Part shown: in pieces, positions 55,693-64,000 of the stretch
Layout: each line of letters opens with the position of its first letter
How positions within the stretch are numbered: position 1 is the stretch's first letter
From: Halomonas llamarensis
Lineage (GTDB): Bacteria; Pseudomonadota; Gammaproteobacteria; Pseudomonadales; Halomonadaceae
NCBI RefSeq assembly: GCF_023555005.1
Contig: NZ_JAMJPJ010000001.1
Coordinates: 186,001 to 250,000 of the forward strand
Reading direction: 5' to 3'
Length of the DNA stretch: 64,000 nt
Position numbers and translations under genes: made by a program
Notes under the pieces: generated by a model
What the model was told of the DNA's origin: nothing
Database searches by the model: none
The model's input: only the letters and a program-made list of their open reading frames with translations

Positions 55693-57420
55693 ATGGCTTG
55701 GCTAGCGCTCCTCTCTCTTTTTGGCCTACTGGCGATACTGCTTAGCGGGCGCGTTGCCCCGGCAGTGGCGTTTACCAGCATCGCCGTGCTTTATGCGCTA
55801 GCAGGCTGGGTGGAAACGCCACAGCTACTAAACGCCTACACCAACCCCGCGCTGGTCACATTGCTCGTGCTGTTAATGGTCTCTCAAGCATTGGAGCGCT
55901 CCCCGTGGCTGACCACATTATCGAAGCGCTTAATGCACGGCAGCGAACGCCACGCCACCGCAAAACTGGTGGGGGCCAGCGCCGTGCTTTCCGCGTTTTT
56001 TAACAACACCGCCGTTGTCGCTGGGTTGATGAGCGCAGTGGCCAAGCAACCGCACTTTGCCCCATCGCGTTTGCTATTGCCGCTTTCCTTCGCCGCCGTG
56101 CTGGGCGGGATCACAACGCTTGTGGGCACCTCCACCAATCTGGTGGTGAACTCCTTTGCCGTTGAGGCGACGGGTGTAGAGTTTTCGTTGTTTCAATTTA
56201 GCTGGGTGGGCGTTCCGGTGGCGCTGCTAAGCCTGGGCATGCTCATTTGGCAGGCGCGCGGCCTACCCCACCACGCAGCCCCTTTTAATGAGGCCGCGCT
56301 GCACTACTTTGCCGCCGCGCAGGTAACGCCTGACTCACCGATGATCGGCCACAGCATCGAAGCGAATGGCCTGCGCCAGCTTGAAGGCCTTTACTTGCTC
56401 GAAATCGAGCGCGAGGGCCGACTGATCACCCCCGTGGGACCGGATATGCCATTGCAAGCCAGCGATACGTTGGCGTTTACCGGCGATATCAGCAAACTGC
56501 ACGCGCTGCAGCGCTTTCCCGGCCTCGCGTTGTTTGGCCACTCAGCCAACCAACTGCTGACTGATAACCTAGTGGAAGTGGTGCTCTCCCACGACTCTCC
56601 TTTGATTCATCAGACGCTGCAAAACGTCGACTTCCGCAGCCGTTTTGATGCAGGTGTTGTGGCTATTCGGCGCGGTAACCAGCGGTTAAAAGGCCAGCTA
56701 GGGCGCATCCCGCTGAAAGCCGGGGATTGTCTGCTGATTGCCATCGGGCCGGACTTTCACCAGCACCACAACATTACCCGCAACTTTTACCTGCTGGATG
56801 ACAGCCTACAGCGGCCCTCGCTGGGCCGTTGGCAGAACCTTCTGGCGGTGGGCGGCTTCGCGCTCACGTTGATAGCCGCTGCCACGCAAGTGCTGCCGCT
56901 CCTTCACGGCTTATTACTCTTGCTAGGCGCCTTATTGCTCAGCGGCACGCTACAACTCGCCGAACTGCGTCGGCGCTTTCCATTTACGCTATGGTTGACC
57001 ACTGGCTCAGCGCTAGCCATTGCGCACGGGCTTAGCCAAAGCGGCGGCGCGGAGATCATCACTCACGGCGTACAAGCCCTGTTTAGCGGCTATGGTGTGT
57101 ATGCTGCCTTCGTCGGTTGCTACCTACTCACCTGGCTACTCACCGAAACCGTGACCAACAACGCTGCGGCGGCGCTTAGCTTCCCCGTGGCATGGGCCAC
57201 GGCACAGAGTTTTGGCGCCGACCCAGCGCCGTTTATGCTGGCCGTCGCCTACGGCGCCAGTGCCTGCTTTCTGCTGCCGTTTGGCTACCAGACACACCTA
57301 ATGGTGTACTCCACCGGCCAGTATCGCTTGAAGGATATCTGGCGCCTTGGCTGGCCGGTGAGCCTTGTGTACAGTGTCGGAGTGTTGGTGCTTACGCCTT
57401 GGATGTTTCCGTTTGGATAA
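55693..57420 (+). CDS. SLC13-type permease with central TrkA-C domains, probable sulfate carrier
   Basis: About 575 residues. Two membrane halves (about 1-190 and 395-575) are separated by a cytoplasmic region with two TrkA-C/RCK_C-like modules (about 205-285 and 295-370). Carrier motifs are AFFNNTAVVAGLM (about 97-109), GTSTNLVVNSF (about 145-155) and TETVTNNAAAALSFPVAWA near the end. This architecture is common in sulfate transporters, and the gene is divergent from cysD-cysNC, which supports sulfate. The ATG at 55693 follows AAAGG; the frame extends to a TTG at 55672. Confidence 0.85.
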   Translation: MAWLALLSLFGLLAILLSGRVAPAVAFTSIAVLYALAGWVETPQLLNAYTNPALVTLLVLLMVSQALERSPWLTTLSKRLMHGSERHATAKLVGASAVLSAFFNNTAVVAGLMSAVAKQPHFAPSRLLLPLSFAAVLGGITTLVGTSTNLVVNSFAVEATGVEFSLFQFSWVGVPVALLSLGMLIWQARGLPHHAAPFNEAALHYFAAAQVTPDSPMIGHSIEANGLRQLEGLYLLEIEREGRLITPVGPDMPLQASDTLAFTGDISKLHALQRFPGLALFGHSANQLLTDNLVEVVLSHDSPLIHQTLQNVDFRSRFDAGVVAIRRGNQRLKGQLGRIPLKAGDCLLIAIGPDFHQHHNITRNFYLLDDSLQRPSLGRWQNLLAVGGFALTLIAAATQVLPLLHGLLLLLGALLLSGTLQLAELRRRFPFTLWLTTGSALAIAHGLSQSGGAEIITHGVQALFSGYGVYAAFVGCYLLTWLLTETVTNNAAAALSFPVAWATAQSFGADPAPFMLAVAYGASACFLLPFGYQTHLMVYSTGQYRLKDIWRLGWPVSLVYSVGVLVLTPWMFPFG

Positions 57421-57472
57421 CCACGCTTAGTCGTGCCTTATTTGAGCTGAAACCAAATTATAAAACCGTTTT

Positions 57473-58297
57473 CTACATTAATTTCTTTGCTAGGTTTTTG
57501 TCAAAATACGAAGAATTTATTACTTTATTTACAAAAAATGGCTCATAAAAAGCAATTCTATCGATAACCTCCCTTTCTTCCTCGTCAAACCTTATACTTA
57601 CTTCTTCCGCACGAGAAGAACTTCTGTTTGGATTATGATGGACAGACGCTTTTTTCTCATGCATTAATCTAGATTCTTCTTTATTTTTTATAGAAAGTCC
57701 TAAATACTCACCCATTTCGACAGTTTTATCAAAATCATTAAAATCACTTGCAGAAGCCCATACATATTTACAACCTTCCTCATCATATATCTCTGCAGCA
57801 CGTATTTGACGCCAGAAAGAGTCGAGCACACCCCAGAAGCATATTTGATAGTCTGTTAAAGCTTCAGGTTGAAAAATAGGAAGAGTGCCAGGAAATGAAG
57901 GGTCTGCTGAAAAATGCTGACCCATTTTTGTGCGCATAGGGAAGCTACCCCTTTTAAAAAGGCTCTCAGCTACTTTTCTAAAATCGCGATTTAAAAAAAT
58001 TAAATTAGGGTAAAAACCCATTCTTATTAACGGTATAAAAAAACCTTTACCGAAAACATTGCTTGTTTCAACATAATTTTTTTCTTTTATGGCATTAACT
58101 GCCTTTATCTTTTTCTCTAAGAACTCAATAGCATAACGAGGGTTTTCTTTAACGTATGGTAGCACATTTGCATAGTTTGGTTCGGGCTCGTGCTCGCTTC
58201 GAGTGTCGTCAAATATTTTAAAAACTTCAGTTAGCATGGTTGTGCCAGTACGGCCATGCGTGATGGTGAAGATGATGTTTTTATCGTTTTTAATCAT
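57473..58297 (-). CDS. PAPS-dependent sulfotransferase-like protein
   Basis: A 274-residue cytoplasmic protein. The 5'-phosphosulfate loop is ITHGRTGTTMLTEVF (about 12-26) and the 3'-phosphate-binding segment is LNRDFRKVAESLFKRGSF (about 101-118), both in sulfotransferase order. The sequence is conspicuously AT-rich. It overlaps the upstream acyltransferase by four bases (ATGA), making a three-gene operon with the OGT-like glycosyltransferase just after flagellin. It probably sulfates a sugar of the flagellin glycan; the acceptor is inferred from context only. Confidence 0.78.
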   Translation of the reverse strand: MIKNDKNIIFTITHGRTGTTMLTEVFKIFDDTRSEHEPEPNYANVLPYVKENPRYAIEFLEKKIKAVNAIKEKNYVETSNVFGKGFFIPLIRMGFYPNLIFLNRDFRKVAESLFKRGSFPMRTKMGQHFSADPSFPGTLPIFQPEALTDYQICFWGVLDSFWRQIRAAEIYDEEGCKYVWASASDFNDFDKTVEMGEYLGLSIKNKEESRLMHEKKASVHHNPNRSSSRAEEVSIRFDEEEREVIDRIAFYEPFFVNKVINSSYFDKNLAKKLM

Positions 58298-58863
58298 ATT
58301 TCGCTTCCGTCAATTTTCTTGACAGGCTTTGCTGGGCGGCCTGCTACAATAGTGTTTTCAGGTACGTCCTCAGTGACCAAACTGCCGGCAGCTACAACCG
58401 CATTCTCTCCAATATGAACAGGCCCTAATACTGTTACATCAGAGCCGAGCCAGACACCACGCTCCAACGTAATATCCCGCCCACTATCGGGCACGGCTTT
58501 TAAACGCTTCATACCTATTTCTTTGTAGTCATGGGTGCCTGTCAAAAGCATGCAGCGATGGCCAAAAAAACAATCCTCCTTGATAGTAACATGGCCCGAC
58601 CTAGTATTTACCAAGAGATCATTTATAGGAATTGTCGCTTTTTCCAAATGCAATCGAGAGCGGTCTCCCCATATTCTAGGTTGGCGAAGTTCCAGGTTAG
58701 AAATGTGAGGCATTAATAGCTTTGCAAATGCTTCTAACTCTTTATTTTTTGCTGTGCGTAGAATAGCTAAGAAATCACTATCACCAGGTTTGCCAGCTGC
58801 TGGTTTGTTTTTTTTAATATTTCCTGGTGATTTATTTTGAATAGGTAGCATATTTTTTCTCAC
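58294..58863 (-). CDS. hexapeptide-repeat O-acyltransferase (WbbJ/Maa-like)
   Basis: A 189-residue left-handed beta-helix acyltransferase with an unusual Lys-rich N-terminal stretch (1-30). Hexapeptide turns run from about residue 90 to 175 (ITLERGVWLGSDVTVLGPVH, IGENAVVAAGSLV), with the catalytic-type His in LLTGTHDY (about 106-113) and the family ending VAGRPAKPVKKI. The GTG at 58863 overlaps the OGT stop; an ATG at 58851 is possible. It probably acetylates a glycan sugar. AT-rich like its partners. Confidence 0.85.
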   Translation of the reverse strand: MRKNMLPIQNKSPGNIKKNKPAAGKPGDSDFLAILRTAKNKELEAFAKLLMPHISNLELRQPRIWGDRSRLHLEKATIPINDLLVNTRSGHVTIKEDCFFGHRCMLLTGTHDYKEIGMKRLKAVPDSGRDITLERGVWLGSDVTVLGPVHIGENAVVAAGSLVTEDVPENTIVAGRPAKPVKKIDGSEI

Positions 58864-61721
58864 TGCATTAATTTATCGAGCGCACCCGAAATTGTATCAT
58901 CATCAATGTCGTTTGGAATTTCCTGGTGTGCTTTTGGCGATGGCTTTTTGAGAAGCCCTTCTCCAGCCAAATACCCCTCCGCCTTCTCCTCATCTATCTC
59001 CTTCAGTAATCCATACGCCATATCCTTAATGCCGTACACCGTATGCAGCAGGAACGCGAGTTTGGTGCGCTGGTTATCCGTCAGCTGGGCCTGGCGCTCA
59101 TGGTTAGGCAGGAATAGCGCATCAGCGCTTTGCAATTCGGTAGCTTGGCATTTTTCTGTCGGCACGCTCTTCGGCAAGTGACTGATGTGCTGAGGGCTAT
59201 TGAGCCGGTAAAAGCGGAAACCATTGCGGCTGGCCCAGTGCTGCAACTCAGCGAGGCTTGACTGGTGCTCGTGGGTGGGCTGGAAGGCAACGGTGACATC
59301 CAGCAGCAGCGCGTCTTTCAGTGACCGAGAGCCGTGTTCAAGAATGGAACTGGCATCGTGCCTAGCATCTAGCACCAGCCAGTCAAGCGATGGCAGACCG
59401 TCAATGCCATCCAGCGGAAGGGACGATACCGGCAGCTTGGTCAGCACCTTACTGGTATCTTCCAGCGGCTTGAGGGTGGCGGTATGCACCGGGTCAAGCG
59501 TGGCATAGAGAGTGGCCGGCTCGCCATTGCCGAGCAGGGCGCCGGGGTAATGGTGCAAGCCTTCAGTATTGTTGGCCGTGGCGCTGTTGAGCTCCCCTGC
59601 AGGATCGAAGGCGATAAGCTCCAGGCTTTTTAGTTCTAGCATCTGTTGCACGGCAGGCTGTTTAACCAGGGTGGCGCCGTTGTCGATGCCAATGAGCTTG
59701 CCCTGCAGCTGCCAGGAGAAACCGGCCTCTTGTGATTGGCTACCTTTTGCTTTGCTTATGCGCGGTGTTGTATCTACCTGAATATCTAGCAGCTGCTTGT
59801 CATCTTCAAACCACAGATCGCCTTCTTTATTGAAGGTGAGCGCTTCAGGTGCCTGGCCTTCACAGTAGCGCTCCCAGATCGCACGCATGGCAATAGAGAA
59901 ATGTTTGGCAAAGCGTGGAGCATCGCATACCGGTGAAGCGAGAAGTTGCTTGCGCAAACCTTTGCGAATTACTGTTAGGCTTTCCAAATCTTTAGCTAAC
60001 TCAAGAACCCGCTGGCGGTACTCTTCCCAGCTTTTAGCGACCAGTTCCGGTAGGCCCGCATTCACTAAGTGAGTCGCGCTATGGCGACCTGCGAAGGTCG
60101 GTCCTGGCATGGTCACCACCGGCACTCCCATCAGTAGAGCTTCACATGTAGTTAAACCACCTGAATAAGGCCAAGGGTCAAGCGCTATGTCCACTTGGTT
60201 GTAGGCATCAAGAAGAAAGAAGTGGGGTGAAAAAGCTTCCATAATCAAGCGCTCAGCTTCAATGCCATGAATTGAAAACTGCTTTCTCGTCTGTTCTAAA
60301 AAATCTTCGCCTTCATACTGGCTACCTTTCAAGAAAAGCTTACTGTTAGGCAGTTGATGCATAACCTCTGCCCAATGTGCAATGATCTCTGCATTGAGTT
60401 TCGAGGGGTTATTAAAGCAACCCAAAGTTATATAACCGTTTTTTTGTGCAGGTAACGCCCGAACAGGGGGGATTTTTTCGGCAGGAAGATAACAAATATA
60501 ATCATCCGGCATACGAATCAATTTTTCGATATAGTAATCATCTACCCCTTCTGGAGTTTCCACGCTATCACTTAGCAAGTAATCAATCGCGCTGGGCCCT
60601 GTTGTATTAATCAACCCTCCTACCCACTTAATGATAAGAGGTGCTGGCTCTTCAGCAATAGCTAACAGTCGCTGACCTTCTGAGTGACCACACATGTCGA
60701 ATAAAATATCTATATCATCTTGTCGGAGTCTTTCCGCAAGATCTTCGTCACTTAAGTGAATGACAGCATTCCATTCATCGAAACACTTTTTAAGCCGCTG
60801 AGCACGCTTATCATTGATATGGCTAAGTGAATAGGCAATAAGTTCAAATTCACTTTCAGGAAGATTTTCTAAAATAGATGTAATCATGTTGCCGACAGGA
60901 TGAATGCGTAGACCAGATGACAACACACCAATACGCAAACGCCTCTGTGGATTAGTATCTATTGCTTTTTTTCGCTCAACTTTCTTGGGAGCATATTGAA
61001 GATCCCAGTTGCTGGCATCTTCAAAAAAGCTTTCTGCACTATACTTAGGGTTATAATGCTTAGAGAAGAAATAACTTGAAAATGAAGATGACCTTTTTGG
61101 GTCTTTTTTAATTAGCTTGGAAAATATTGAGTCGGCCTTATCAAACTGACCTAACATGCGGTAAGTATTACCAAGGTTATTAATACTACCTAAGTCATTT
61201 GGGTATTGTTTTTCGATTTTCTTATAAACTTCTAATGCATCACTTAGTTTTGTTGCTTTAGAGAGGGCGTCTGCCTGGAGTATCAACACTGAATTCTGCA
61301 TTTTTTTAAGCTTTTCTGCTTTTCCCAAGTACTCCAACGCCTTTTTAAAGTACCCACCGTCAATCAGCATCTTGGAAATTGCACATAAGGCTTTGGCGTC
61401 CTCGGGGCGTTTGGAAAGCGATTTATCTATTTCCTTTATTCCAGCAGCCACATCACCATTGCGATAGTAAGCAACTCCTAGATTGTAAAGCACCTCTGAA
61501 TCTTCCGGCGCTAAGGTGAGTGACTTTTCCAATGCGCTTATTGCTTCTTTTATTTTTCCTGTTTCTAGAAGAGCAGTGCCTTTTACCTTAAATAGATCCG
61601 CAGATTCGGAGTGTGTGGACTCAAGGCTGCTAACGTTTTCCAGCACCTTTTGAAAGTTTTTCTTGCTTAACATTTTTGTTAAACGGTTAGCATTTTTTTC
61701 TGAGAGAGGAGATGCACACAT
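58860..61721 (-). CDS. TPR / OGT-like (GT41) glycosyltransferase, probable flagellin glycosyltransferase
   Basis: About 953 residues from the ATG at 61721; the frame extends to a TTG at 61784 inside the fliC terminator, which I reject. Tetratricopeptide repeats fill about 30-235. A SPINDLY/OGT-type catalytic region (about 255-620) carries LRIGVLSSGLRIHPVGNM, LGCFNNPSKLN, DPWPYSGGLTTCEALLMGVP and GRHSATHLV. The last 300 residues resemble an FkbM-type domain (LELIAFDPAGELN, LDWLVLDARHDASSIL) without a clear SAM motif. The N-terminal half is much AT-richer than the C-terminal half, suggesting a chimera. It stands directly downstream of fliC, the usual place for flagellin O-glycosyltransferases. 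Confidence 0.83.
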   Translation of the reverse strand: MCASPLSEKNANRLTKMLSKKNFQKVLENVSSLESTHSESADLFKVKGTALLETGKIKEAISALEKSLTLAPEDSEVLYNLGVAYYRNGDVAAGIKEIDKSLSKRPEDAKALCAISKMLIDGGYFKKALEYLGKAEKLKKMQNSVLILQADALSKATKLSDALEVYKKIEKQYPNDLGSINNLGNTYRMLGQFDKADSIFSKLIKKDPKRSSSFSSYFFSKHYNPKYSAESFFEDASNWDLQYAPKKVERKKAIDTNPQRRLRIGVLSSGLRIHPVGNMITSILENLPESEFELIAYSLSHINDKRAQRLKKCFDEWNAVIHLSDEDLAERLRQDDIDILFDMCGHSEGQRLLAIAEEPAPLIIKWVGGLINTTGPSAIDYLLSDSVETPEGVDDYYIEKLIRMPDDYICYLPAEKIPPVRALPAQKNGYITLGCFNNPSKLNAEIIAHWAEVMHQLPNSKLFLKGSQYEGEDFLEQTRKQFSIHGIEAERLIMEAFSPHFFLLDAYNQVDIALDPWPYSGGLTTCEALLMGVPVVTMPGPTFAGRHSATHLVNAGLPELVAKSWEEYRQRVLELAKDLESLTVIRKGLRKQLLASPVCDAPRFAKHFSIAMRAIWERYCEGQAPEALTFNKEGDLWFEDDKQLLDIQVDTTPRISKAKGSQSQEAGFSWQLQGKLIGIDNGATLVKQPAVQQMLELKSLELIAFDPAGELNSATANNTEGLHHYPGALLGNGEPATLYATLDPVHTATLKPLEDTSKVLTKLPVSSLPLDGIDGLPSLDWLVLDARHDASSILEHGSRSLKDALLLDVTVAFQPTHEHQSSLAELQHWASRNGFRFYRLNSPQHISHLPKSVPTEKCQATELQSADALFLPNHERQAQLTDNQRTKLAFLLHTVYGIKDMAYGLLKEIDEEKAEGYLAGEGLLKKPSPKAHQEIPNDIDDDTISGALDKLMQ

Positions 61722-61782
61722 ATCGAATCCAACGTCAAAGGCGATGAGGCCGTTCAAAGTAAACCAGCGCCAAAAATAATGC

Positions 61783-61810
61783 AAAAAGCGGGAGCCGCTG
61801 GCCCCCGCTT
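61783..61810 (-). terminator. terminator of fliC
   Basis: Minus strand AAGCGGG-GGCC-AGC-GGCT-CCCGCTTTTTG, 35 bases past the fliC stop. Some read-through would be needed to express the glycosylation operon from the fliC promoter; otherwise it has a weak promoter of its own. Confidence 0.85.
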
Positions 61811-61844
61811 GTGTTATCTAAAAGCGGTTACGCAATCAAATAAA

Positions 61845-63527
61845 TTAGCCCAACAGTGACAGTACGTTCTGCGGGATCTGGTTGGCTTGGGCCAGTACAG
61901 AAGTGCCTGCTTGTTGCAAGATCTGCGCACGGGTCATGTTGGCCACTTCAGAGGCGTAGTCAGCATCTTCGATGCGTGAACGAGCCGCAGAAAGGTTGGT
62001 TTCGTTGGTCTGCAGGTTAGTGATGGCGGATTCGAAGCGGTTCTGAATGGCACCCAAGTCAGATCGCAAACCATCAACCTGAGCCAAGGCGCTGTCCAAT
62101 GCCGCCAGCGGATCTTCGGTGCGCTCACCAGCGCTGGTTTCGTCTGTCGTCAGTCGACCTTCGGCACTAACATTGGCGGTCTCACCTACATCAAGGGCAT
62201 ATTGACCATCGTACTCAGTAGTGCCGTCATTTTCATAGTTGGCCAACACCGTGACTTCACCCGTTTCCGGGTTGACGGAATAGTCTGTTACGAATGTTTG
62301 CTGAGTGGTCACTTCATCATTGAAATCAACAAATGCATCTGTCGTGTCTCCCGCATTATCGAATGCAATAGTGGCTGAGGTCAGACCGCTAGACATATCC
62401 ACATTAGTGTTAGTGCCATCTGCGGCTGCCAGCACATCTCCTTGAGAAGCGGTATTCGTGAATGTCAGATCAGTGCCGTCACCACTATAAGTAGTGCCAC
62501 CAATAGTTACGGCGGCATCAGCATCAGTGCCTGCATTTAATACATCTTCAAGTGTGGCTTGAGTCCCGCCACCAGCAGTAGTGTTGGTGGTCAACTCGTT
62601 ACTAGCAGATAGGTACGCTGCCTCGCCACCAATGGTAATGTTGCCGGTTGAAGACACCTCAAAGTTGGCGACAGAGCCAGAAGTGAACTCATAAGTACCA
62701 GAAGCGGTACCACTGGCAGGCGTGTTTGCAGCAGCGAGATCGTCAACATCAGCAGCTGCGACCGTATCGGTATAGGTGAAGTCACCACTCGCAGCGTCGA
62801 ACGTATATGCTGTTTCGTCTGTTGCACTCCCTACAGCCGTAGTAACGGTATCGCCGTTCTCTATTTCACCAAGGATTTGCTCAAGTGATGCAGAATCGAA
62901 GGTGGTGGTAACACGGTAAGTATTGTCTCCACCATTTGTTGCACCACCGGCAGCAATCAGGTCAGTCACAGTAGCGCCGCGGTTTTGTGTTTCACCGCTG
63001 CCATCAACGTTGAAGCCATCCAAGCCCAAAGTCTGGGAAGTTATCTGCTGCAAACCGACGCTGATGGTCTGACCATCGTCAGCACCCACTTGAATGCTCA
63101 GGTCACCATTTTCTGCTAACACTTTTGTGCCGTTGAAGTCGGTTTCCTTGGAGATACGATCAATTTCTGACATGCGCTGGTTGATTTCGTTCTGGATTGA
63201 TTCCAGATCCGATTGGCTGTTGGTGCCGTTGGAGGCCTGTACGGTCAGTTCACGCACACGCTGCAGGTTGTCGTTGACTTGGTTTAAACCACCTTCAGCC
63301 GTTTGGGCGATGGAGATACCATCGTTGGCGTTACGCTGCGCCTGGCCCAAGCCGGTGATCTGTGAAGTAAAACGGTTGGCGATTGCCTGACCCGCCGCGT
63401 CATCCTTGGCACTGTTGATACGCAGGCCTGAAGACAGACGCTCCATGGAGGTTTGCAAGTCATTCTGAGACTTGCTCAGGTTGTTCTGGCCGATCATCGA
63501 GGTGATGTTGGTATTGATCACTGACAT
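61845..63527 (-). CDS. fliC: flagellin
   Basis: A 560-residue filament subunit. The conserved D0/D1 ends are clear: VINTNITSMIGQNNLSKSQN and ERLSSGLRINSAKDDAAGQA at the N-terminus, and YASEVANMTRAQILQQAGTS with QIPQNVLSLLG at the C-terminus. The centre (about 175-460) is a long Thr/Ser/Ala/Asp-rich D2/D3 insertion, the likely O-glycosylation surface. AGGAGAATC precedes the ATG. A FliA promoter and a strong terminator frame it as a single unit; the adjacent genes are the presumed modification enzymes. Confidence 0.97.
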   Translation of the reverse strand: MSVINTNITSMIGQNNLSKSQNDLQTSMERLSSGLRINSAKDDAAGQAIANRFTSQITGLGQAQRNANDGISIAQTAEGGLNQVNDNLQRVRELTVQASNGTNSQSDLESIQNEINQRMSEIDRISKETDFNGTKVLAENGDLSIQVGADDGQTISVGLQQITSQTLGLDGFNVDGSGETQNRGATVTDLIAAGGATNGGDNTYRVTTTFDSASLEQILGEIENGDTVTTAVGSATDETAYTFDAASGDFTYTDTVAAADVDDLAAANTPASGTASGTYEFTSGSVANFEVSSTGNITIGGEAAYLSASNELTTNTTAGGGTQATLEDVLNAGTDADAAVTIGGTTYSGDGTDLTFTNTASQGDVLAAADGTNTNVDMSSGLTSATIAFDNAGDTTDAFVDFNDEVTTQQTFVTDYSVNPETGEVTVLANYENDGTTEYDGQYALDVGETANVSAEGRLTTDETSAGERTEDPLAALDSALAQVDGLRSDLGAIQNRFESAITNLQTNETNLSAARSRIEDADYASEVANMTRAQILQQAGTSVLAQANQIPQNVLSLLG

Positions 63528-63599
63528 GGTGATTCTCCTTTACGTTGACACTGGCCTAGAAGGCCCGCTTTTCGGCCACATTGTGTGCCGTTATTAATG

Positions 63600-63626
63600 A
63601 TTACGGCGCAGGCGGGGAAACCTTTA
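63600..63626 (-). promoter_or_regulatory. sigma-28 (FliA) promoter of fliC
   Basis: Minus strand TAAA (63626-63623), exactly 15 bases, then GCCGTAAT (63607-63600), which resembles GCCGATAA. It lies about 73 bases before the fliC start. Confidence 0.8.
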
Positions 63627-63747
63627 GGCTTTGTCGCAAAAAATAATGTAATTCTTGGTAACAGGCGGTGAGGTTTCTCATCCTCACTTGCTGCCGCGCG
63701 GGTGGCGCGTACACTGTAGCTATCTCCAAACGCGATAGGTAACACCT

Positions 63748-64000
63748 ATGTTATCCACACAACTCCCCATACTGCTGGCCGGCGCCGCGATTGTATTCGG
63801 GCTTATCACTCTGGTGCTGTTTTACCGGGTGGTGATAAAGCCGCGCCGTGAGCAAGCGCCACCTACCATGCCGGAAGAAACCACCGCTCAGCCAGTTGAG
63901 CCCACACCCTCCGCGCCAACTAAGCCCGCCAAAAGCAAAAAACGTACGGAACAGTGCCTGTTTGTGGTGTTTGATGCGCCAAGCCAGGCCATCAATACGG
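63748..64000 (+). CDS. membrane-anchored ZipA-like protein, paralogue of 45460-46068 (3' end outside the window)
   Basis: The first 84 residues are visible: one N-terminal membrane helix (about 7-27), a Pro/Thr/Ala-rich linker (about 35-65) and the start of a globular domain, EQCLFVVFDAPSQAIN. That stretch matches GLFVMFDDPTLALN in the protein at 45.5-46.1 kb, and the architectures agree. A sigma-70 type promoter, TTGCTG (63688-63693) and TACACT (63710-63715) with 16-base spacing, lies upstream, preceded by a GTGAGG/CCTCAC hairpin (63668-63687). Confidence 0.6.
   Translation, partial: MLSTQLPILLAGAAIVFGLITLVLFYRVVIKPRREQAPPTMPEETTAQPVEPTPSAPTKPAKSKKRTEQCLFVVFDAPSQAINT

Noticed and set aside
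58860..61784. Start of the glycosyltransferase at 61784
   Set aside because: It would be a TTG within the fliC terminator stem; the TPR region is already complete from the ATG at 61721.
61845..63527. The Thr/Asp-rich centre of flagellin as a foreign insertion or frameshift
   Set aside because: Variable central domains of this composition are normal in large flagellins and the frame is continuous.

Overview
The window looks like chromosomal DNA of a moderately high-GC gammaproteobacterium, most probably a halophile of the Halomonadaceae (Halomonas type). The signs are a FabY-type ketoacyl synthase, a birA-coaX-tRNA block, RapA, a fused CysN/CysC, an NhaD sodium/proton antiporter and many sodium-coupled carriers. 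The assignment is inferred from gene content; no marker rRNA gene is present.

Layout. 1-8.9 kb: housekeeping and transport genes (fabY end, coaD, ferredoxin, MATE pump, AtoE-like carrier, thioesterase, entericidin, HIT protein, NicO/DUF1007 metal-export pair, glycerate kinase remnant, dps). 8.9-10.85 kb: a complete class C-like group II intron seated exactly after the terminator of a tRNA-Tyr/Gly/Thr operon. 11.3-28.8 kb: coaX, birA, typA, an NSS transporter, a complete branched-chain amino acid (Liv) ABC transporter, an SLC13 carrier, a TlpA protein with an Lgt-like membrane part, rapA and an epimerase. 28.9-37.9 kb: a probable light-response cluster (FAD oxidoreductase, MerR/LitR-like regulator, photolyase, SnoaL-like, SDR, amine oxidase, DUF1365, cyclopropane synthase-like methyltransferase, DUF2878). 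37.9-41.7 kb: a PAS-GGDEF-EAL protein and nhaD.

41.8-46 kb: two adjacent fliD genes, each with its own sigma-28 promoter, plus two unassigned proteins. 46.2-52.7 kb is the most rearranged part. Two cysQ paralogues bracket an array of Rpn-type (PD-(D/E)XK, YhgA-like) nuclease genes. Two members are intact. A third has been gutted and now carries a glycine-zipper gene and a RelE/NadS toxin-antitoxin pair between 470-bp direct repeats. Both intact rpn genes have an in-frame internal Met with a good Shine-Dalgarno at the same place (codon 251/252), as expected for a short intragenic inhibitor.

52.7-64 kb: PAPS synthesis (cysD, cysNC) and a putative sulfate permease, followed by a tightly overlapping operon next to flagellin: a TPR/OGT-like glycosyltransferase, a hexapeptide acyltransferase and a PAPS-type sulfotransferase, downstream of fliC. 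Together with the two cysQ genes (which remove PAP, the by-product of sulfotransferases), the region contains everything needed to make a sulfated, acylated flagellin glycan. This is my main functional hypothesis. The glycosylation genes are clearly AT-richer than their neighbours and look acquired.

A short REP-like element (core CTGAGCCTGTCGAAGGG) recurs through the window and in places supplies the last codons of proteins.
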